Assembly (NCBI GenBank): GCA_035546335.1
Contig: DATKDP010000154.1
Location: 1-9,309 of the forward strand
Direction of reading: 5' to 3'
Source: DATKDP01 sp035546335
GTDB taxonomy: Bacteria > Acidobacteriota > Thermoanaerobaculia > Gp7-AA8
Length of the DNA stretch: 9,309 nt
A program made the translations under genes and the position numbers. Position 1 is the first letter of the stretch. Each line of letters opens with the position of its first letter. The notes beneath the pieces were generated by a model. It did not search any database, was not told where the DNA came from, and worked only from the letters and a program-made list of their open reading frames with translations. This document shows positions 6,356 through 9,309 of this stretch, piece by piece.

Positions 6356-6571
6356 TCAGCGCTCGATCTCGAAGTCGGTCGGGATCTGTGGGAGAGGGTC
6401 GTTGAAGATGATGACCGTGTCGGCGATTGGAAAAAGGACCGTGTGAACCCGATCCTTGAACTCGAGCGACACCTCGTAGAAACCCTGCTGGTTGATAGCG
6501 ACCAGCGTGCCCGCCTTCCCCTTGATGTCCGCCGCCTGGTTGAATACCGCGACCTTCGCTGGGATCTCCAT
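6356..6571 (-). CDS. Conserved-looking small hypothetical protein (71 aa)
   Basis: I do not recognise a named family. The 71-residue protein begins MEIPAKVAVFNQAADIKGKAG and looks like a small all-beta domain: KVAVFN, GTLVAINQQGFYEVSLEF, RVHTVLFPIADTVIIFNDPLP, then an acidic end PTDFEIER. Alternating hydrophobics, no signal peptide and no Cys suggest a cytoplasmic beta-barrel or SH3-like fold; that is an inference. Codon use and translation quality are like those of real neighbours, and no other frame here is convincing. The ATG at 6571 lacks a Shine-Dalgarno but lies about 9 nt after a good -10, consistent with leaderless translation. A TTG at 6583 would overlap the -10. It follows the parvulin gene on the same strand but appears to have its own promoter. 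Confidence 0.75.
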   Translation of the reverse strand: MEIPAKVAVFNQAADIKGKAGTLVAINQQGFYEVSLEFKDRVHTVLFPIADTVIIFNDPLPQIPTDFEIER

Positions 6572-6579
6572 GGCCGCTA

Positions 6580-6608
6580 ACAATAGGGAGTTGCCCGATT
6601 CGAGTCAA
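6580..6608 (-). promoter_or_regulatory. Promoter of the 71-aa gene, predicting a leaderless mRNA
   Basis: On the minus strand, TTGACT (6608-6603) and TATTGT (6585-6580) are separated by exactly 17 bp. The predicted start point near 6573 is within a few bases of the ATG at 6571, so the transcript would have essentially no leader. It sits in the 44-bp gap right after the parvulin stop codon. Confidence 0.6.
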
Positions 6609-6615
6609 GGCAGGC

Positions 6616-7506
6616 TCATTCGGGGGGATTCGAGGCGAAGAACGTCTCGCTGAAGGTCGCCTTCGAGGCATCCTTCAACGCCTCAACACGCTCCTGGACC
6701 TTCTGCTTCTTCAGCTCCTGTTCGAGCTCTTCACGGATCTCGGCGAGCGGGATCACGTTGCGCTCCTGAACCTGCAGGATGTGGTAGCCGAACTGGGTGC
6801 GGATGACCGGGCTGATCTCGCCCACTTTCGATTCGAACACCACCTTGTCGAACTCGGGAACCATCTGTCCCTTGCTGAACGATCCCAGATCCCCCCCGCG
6901 GGCGCCGGAAGCCGTATCGTCCGATTCCGCCTTCGCCACTTCGGCGAAGTCGGCGCCGGCAGCGAGCTTTTTCCAGATCTCATCGGCCCTTGCCTTCGCC
7001 TCATCCTCGGACAGCTCCGCCTTTTCCGGCTGCGCGGCAGGACTCCCCTTGAAGGCGATCAGAATGTGCCGCGCCTTCGCCTGCTCGAGCGATGCCTTCC
7101 GCTCGTCGTATGCTTTCTGAAGGTCCTCGTCGGTCGCGCGGATCGATTCCTCGATCTTTCCGAGCTGCGCATTCGCCAGCGTGTTGTCGCGCATCAGGCG
7201 AAGCTGCGCCGCCACTTTGGGGTCCTTCTCCAGGCCGGCCTTCGCCGCTTCCGCCGCGAGCAGCTTCATCCGGAGATAGTCCTCGGCGAACGCCCTCTTT
7301 CCCGGGCCCGTGGCATACGACTGATACTCCGCAGGGAGTGAGTTGAGGGCGGCTTCGAACTCCGACTGGCGGATCTCGGTCGAGCCGAAGGTCATGATCA
7401 CCGGGTCTCCGGCGCTCTTATCGGCTGGTGGTTTTTCAGGCTGCTGCGCGACGGCGAGACCGCCGGCAAACGTTGCTGCGAGGATGAACGCTGATACTCG
7501 TCTCAC
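6616..7506 (-). CDS. Exported parvulin-type peptidyl-prolyl cis-trans isomerase (SurA/PrsA-like)
   Basis: The 296-aa periplasmic chaperone/isomerase catalyses cis-trans isomerisation of X-Pro bonds in exported proteins. It has a signal peptide at 1-20 (RRVSAFILAATFAGGLAVA before QQPEK) and an N-terminal SurA-like helical region at ~35-140 (FGSTEIRQSEFEAALNSLP, AFAEDYLRMKLLAAEA, LRLMRDNTLANAQLGK). The parvulin domain spans ~145-248: ARHILIAF with H147, GARGGDLGSFSKGQMVPEF (201-219) and TQFGYHILQV (237-246). A charged coiled C-terminus follows. The start is a GTG at 7506 with a textbook AAGGAG five nt upstream. The reading frame stays open about 600 bp further upstream, but only through a low-complexity repeat and antisense to HEPN. 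No membrane anchor other than the signal is present, and there is no lipobox. Confidence 0.93.
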   Translation of the reverse strand: MRRVSAFILAATFAGGLAVAQQPEKPPADKSAGDPVIMTFGSTEIRQSEFEAALNSLPAEYQSYATGPGKRAFAEDYLRMKLLAAEAAKAGLEKDPKVAAQLRLMRDNTLANAQLGKIEESIRATDEDLQKAYDERKASLEQAKARHILIAFKGSPAAQPEKAELSEDEAKARADEIWKKLAAGADFAEVAKAESDDTASGARGGDLGSFSKGQMVPEFDKVVFESKVGEISPVIRTQFGYHILQVQERNVIPLAEIREELEQELKKQKVQERVEALKDASKATFSETFFASNPPE

Positions 7507-7610
7507 AGAGTCTCCTTGATCGAAATCTTCGATTCCGATTCGATTGCAGATTGGTCGGGAGTCGCTCCGACCCACCACAGAACGGCGGGCCCCGGCAGGC
7601 CATTCCAGAT

Positions 7611-7680
7611 TCGGGGCTCGGGGCTCGGGGCTCGAGGCTTGAGGCTCGAGGCTCGGGGCTCGGGGCTCGGGGGTCGGGGG
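7611..7680. repeat. Ten-copy heptanucleotide array (TCGRGGC)
   Basis: Ten perfectly phased 7-bp units run from 7611 to 7680. In order they are TCGGGGC three times, TCGAGGC, TTGAGGC, TCGAGGC, TCGGGGC twice and TCGGGGG twice. All lengths are exactly seven. It lies in non-coding DNA upstream of the HEPN gene. Copy number is likely to vary between strains through slippage. Confidence 0.9.
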
Positions 7681-7765
7681 CTTCTCGTAGGGACGAAGGT
7701 GAGCCGCGAGATGACGTCCCGCTCTTGCTCCCCTGTCAGAAGGCGAACAGCTTCGTCCGCGTCGC

Positions 7766-7788
7766 CGAGCCTCGAGCCTCGAGCCCCG
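7766..7788. repeat. Inverted partner of the heptamer array
   Basis: Two GCCTCGA units and one GCCCCG form the reverse complement of the array upstream. The 23 bases match the complement of 7626-7648 at 22 positions, so the two could pair into a long stem around a 117-nt loop. It lies 36 bp before the likely HEPN start. Confidence 0.8.
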
Positions 7789-7824
7789 TTCGTCCGCGCC
7801 GCCTGTGTTGTAAACTTGAAGCCC

Positions 7825-8214
7825 GTGGCCGACCGCTCGCATGACTGGATGACTCAGGCGGAACGCGATCTCGGCGTCGCGCGCGCCATGGAGAAAGACG
7901 CGACGTACGAGTGGGCGTGTTTCGCTGCACAGCAGGCTGCAGAAAAGGCGCTGAAAGCGGCGCACTATTCGCATTTGCGCAGTGTGCGAGGTCATTCCGT
8001 ATTGCAGCTGGTGCGAGCGTTCTCTGATGCTCCGCCCGAGCTCCTCGAGAAAGCGCGCGTGCTCGACGGCTACTACATCCCGACCCGATACGTGAACGGC
8101 CATCCCGAGGGAGCGCCGTTCGAATACTACGGTGCCCCGCAGAGCGAGCAGGCAATCGCCTATGCAGAATCGATTCTCGAGTTCGCACGTCGAAACATGG
8201 CCGTCTCGCGGTGA
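7825..8214 (+). CDS. HEPN-domain protein (toxin half of a HEPN/MNT pair)
   Basis: The ~129-aa all-helical protein fits the HEPN family (PF05168-like). The N-terminal helix is DRSHDWMTQAERDLGVARAM, the second helix EWACFAAQQAAEKALKAAHY is the classic HEPN signature, and RGHSVLQLV is followed by YYIPTRYVNGHPEGAPFEYY. In this last segment R88 and H93 form an Rx4H motif of the kind used by HEPN ribonucleases, and Tyr residues at 101-102 are candidate modification sites. A C-terminal helix closes the protein. In HEPN/MNT systems the HEPN protein cleaves RNA and its partner silences it by adding AMP to a tyrosine; transfer of that mechanism here is inferred. The GTG at 7825 gives the family N-terminus. 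TTG 7816 and ATG 7849 are alternatives, and ribosome-binding signals are weak. It overlaps the MNT gene. Confidence 0.87.
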   Translation: MADRSHDWMTQAERDLGVARAMEKDATYEWACFAAQQAAEKALKAAHYSHLRSVRGHSVLQLVRAFSDAPPELLEKARVLDGYYIPTRYVNGHPEGAPFEYYGAPQSEQAIAYAESILEFARRNMAVSR

Positions 8215-8539
8215 GGTCGTCGCGGCGCTGCGCAGTGCGGCCGAACGGCTGCGCGAGCGTCATCCGGAGATTACCCGAATCGGCTACTTCGGATCTCTCG
8301 ACGACGGATCGCGTTATGGATTCGGCAGTGATGCCGACGTCGTCATCGTCGTCGCCGAGAGCGCTCGGCCATTCGCCGAGCGGGGGCGAGCCTATGATCT
8401 CGGGGCGATGCCGGTTCCCGTCGATTTGTTCGTTTACACCGAGAAAGAATTGGAGCAGTTCCTGGGGCGAGAGGACCAGTTCGGACGCGGTCTTCAGAAT
8501 ACGGTCTGGCTCGAGCCTGTGCAGCGGATGCCGGCGTAG
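8162..8539 (+). CDS. MNT-type nucleotidyltransferase (antitoxin half of a HEPN/MNT pair)
   Basis: This ~125-aa minimal nucleotidyltransferase has helix EVVAALRSAAERLRERHPEI followed by the polymerase-beta fold signature. GYFGSLDDGSRYGFGSDADV (41-60) supplies the GS motif and the D57/D59 metal-binding pair, and VPVDLFVYT supplies the third carboxylate D88. All three catalytic acids are present, so it is predicted to be active. A C-terminal helix EKELEQFLG and a short tail complete it. The ATG at 8162 lies 53 bp inside the HEPN gene; an earlier in-frame ATG at 8132 is less likely. The overlap shows co-translation, as expected for a toxin-antitoxin operon. The MNT partner in studied pairs (MntA) AMPylates HepT. 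The stop at 8539 is close to a broken PIN gene on the other strand. Confidence 0.88.
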   Translation: MQNRFSSSHVETWPSRGEVVAALRSAAERLRERHPEITRIGYFGSLDDGSRYGFGSDADVVIVVAESARPFAERGRAYDLGAMPVPVDLFVYTEKELEQFLGREDQFGRGLQNTVWLEPVQRMPA

Positions 8540-8554
8540 CTGAGGGGGGCGGAG

Positions 8555-8656
8555 AGGCGTGCTGAGGGAGCGTTGGGACATGGGCGTAGATCAGGACGTT
8601 GGTGTCGACTCCGATTCTCATTTGTGACTCGCACCATCGTCGAACATTTCGTCGTA
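8555..8656 (-). pseudogene. Remnant of a VapBC-like (PIN toxin) operon
   Basis: On the minus strand an ATG at 8621 begins MRIGVDTNVLIYAHVPTLPQ. This is an unmistakable PIN-domain N-terminus, with the first metal-binding Asp (D6) in VDTNVLIYA. After about 22 codons (near 8555) the reading turns into Pro/Ala/Arg-rich sequence unlike any PIN domain, so the toxin is truncated. Directly upstream, a second frame ends YDEMFDDGASHK-TGA, its stop overlapping the PIN ATG (ATGA), the usual junction of an antitoxin-toxin operon. That upstream frame is cut at 8656, exactly where the right-hand repeat array begins. Only about 100 bp of the original locus remain, lacking the antitoxin DNA-binding part and most of the toxin. 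It is most likely non-functional. Confidence 0.65.
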
Positions 8657-8844
8657 AGGGGTGCCCGGAGCACAGCCGGTGGTGAAGCGAAGCGCCACCA
8701 CCGGTCATAGCACGACACGTCGTCACATCCCGCACCCCGAAGGGGTGCCCGGAGCACAGCCGGTGGTGAAGCGAAGCGCCACCACCGGAACTGCGACGTC
8801 CCGCCGAAAGAACGCAGCACCCCGGAAGCGGTGCCCGGCTCCCC
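8657..8844. repeat. Tandem hairpin-repeat array, right copy, inverted relative to the left array
   Basis: Units start at 8657 and 8741 (period 84), and a decayed third begins at 8827. The first 48 bp of units 1 and 2 (8657-8704 and 8741-8788) are identical; the rest of each unit varies. The core stem is CCGGTGGTG / CACCACCGG around an AAGCGAAGCGC loop region, and GCACCCC-GAA-GGGGTGC forms a second stem at 8732-8748. Read on the other strand, the order of elements matches the array at 1-265, though the segment between the stems has diverged. The array lies between the VapBC remnant and the stop codon of the transposase at 8845, i.e. immediately 3' of that gene, consistent with its being the transposase's repeat substrate. 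Confidence 0.85.
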
Positions 8845-9291
8845 TTACCAGAGGAATCGTGAATCGAACTCGAGTCCATGCTCCGTCAACAGATCGACGT
8901 ATTCCTCCTGGAATGTCTTGACTCGATGATGTTCCTCCTGCGTTTCGATATATCTGCGGACTGCGGGCACGTCGCGATGGCTGACGGAAAATGCACCGTA
9001 GCCTTCTTGCCACGCAAACGCCGATCTGCGGAACCGTTCGTGGATCCAGACCGAGGATCCTCGCTTTACCTGGCGAAGAACCTCCGAGATACAGTGAACC
9101 GGCCTGAGTCGAAGCAGCAGATGAACATGATCGGCAACGCCTCCGATCGTGAGAGGAATCCCGTCGAGCGATTTGACGATCCCACCGAGGTACGAATGCA
9201 CACCCTGACGCCAGTCGGGAACGAGCCATGGTTCGCGCAGCTTTGTGCTGAAGACGACGTGGAAATATAGCTTCGTGTGTGTTGAAGACAT
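8845..9291 (-). CDS. IS200-like Y1 (HUH) transposase, REP-associated (RAYT) type
   Basis: The 148-aa single-domain transposase of the Y1_Tnp family cuts single-stranded DNA and rejoins it through a phosphotyrosine link. The family start MSSTHTKLYFHVVFSTKLRE is intact. The HUH motif is H55-V56-H57 within GGVADHVHLLLRL, followed by SEVLRQVKRGSSVWIHE and FAWQEGYGAFSVS (92-104). The helix VRRYIETQEEHH (111-122) contains Y114, the likely nucleophile by analogy. The C-terminal TFQEEYVDLLTEHGLEFDSRFLW is typical of full-length members, so the gene looks complete. The ATG at 9291 is near the window edge and has no clear Shine-Dalgarno. There is no second orfB/TnpB gene. The neighbouring hairpin array, rather than IS ends, is what one expects for a RAYT that serves chromosomal repeats. 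Confidence 0.92.
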   Translation of the reverse strand: MSSTHTKLYFHVVFSTKLREPWLVPDWRQGVHSYLGGIVKSLDGIPLTIGGVADHVHLLLRLRPVHCISEVLRQVKRGSSVWIHERFRRSAFAWQEGYGAFSVSHRDVPAVRRYIETQEEHHRVKTFQEEYVDLLTEHGLEFDSRFLW

Positions 9292-9309
9292 GAGTGTTTT
9301 GTGGAGAGG

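Larger units (their letters stand above)
7507..7824. other. Intergenic region between the parvulin gene and the HEPN gene
   Basis: This divergent spacer has no credible gene. It holds the parvulin ribosome-binding site (next to 7506), the heptamer array (7611-7680), an 18-bp motif at 7681-7698 related to the tatC 3' flank, and the inverted heptamer partner (7766-7788). A weak -10-like TAAACT lies at 7811-7816, nine nt before the HEPN GTG. No clear promoter for the parvulin gene was found. Confidence 0.6.

Noticed and set aside
7507..8103. N-terminal extension of the parvulin frame
   Set aside because: The extension reads through the heptamer array and antisense to HEPN. The GTG at 7506 has an ideal ribosome-binding site and starts a signal peptide.
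8343..8879. 178-codon minus-strand open frame containing the PIN fragment
   Set aside because: Only the segment starting at 8621 resembles a protein family. The rest comes from the repeat array and from antisense of the MNT gene, so it is described as a remnant instead.

Overview
The window is a stretch of high-GC bacterial chromosome in which almost every base is coding or structured. Gene content (a LemA/TPM/FYDLN cluster, one TatA-like protein beside TatC, a SurA-like parvulin, and an IS200-like transposase beside GC-rich tandem repeats) fits an Acidobacteria-type or similar Gram-negative environmental lineage. That placement is an inference from gene style and is not proven by any single marker.

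Layout. (1) Bases 1-265 hold a tandem array of about 84-85 bp units rich in hairpins, ending immediately after the folK stop codon. (2) On the minus strand, reading 3067 to 269, lies a compact five-gene run: a FYDLN-type zinc-ribbon acidic protein, LemA, a secreted TPM-domain protein with a Gly-rich tail, a second TPM-domain protein, and folK. Three of the four junctions overlap by 1 base or are separated by 7 bases. A near-consensus promoter (TTGACA, 17 bp, TAAGTT) precedes the run. (3) An intergenic stretch (3136-3440) follows, then a minus-strand S41 C-terminal processing protease (ctpA-like). (4) Divergent from it are tatA and tatC on the plus strand. The divergent region carries overlapping -10-like elements on opposite strands. 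(5) Convergent to tatC are a 71-aa hypothetical protein, probably expressed from a leaderless transcript, and an exported parvulin-type peptidyl-prolyl isomerase, both on the minus strand. (6) From about 7600 to the end the region looks accessory. It has a ten-copy heptamer array with an inverted partner, a HEPN/MNT toxin-antitoxin pair, a truncated VapBC-like remnant, a second copy family of the left-hand repeat in inverted orientation, and a Y1 (IS200-like, RAYT-type) transposase.

How the parts work together. The core genes are mostly envelope and protein-quality functions: export of folded proteins (Tat), periplasmic folding (parvulin), periplasmic proteolysis (Ctp), and membrane-associated LemA/TPM proteins. 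The accessory end combines a small HUH transposase with repeats that are probably its non-autonomous substrates, plus one intact and one broken toxin-antitoxin locus. The most interesting signals are three: the repeat family that brackets the window in opposite orientations and abuts the transposase, the VapBC fragment cut exactly at a repeat boundary, and the promoter that appears to start transcription essentially at the ATG of the small hypothetical gene.
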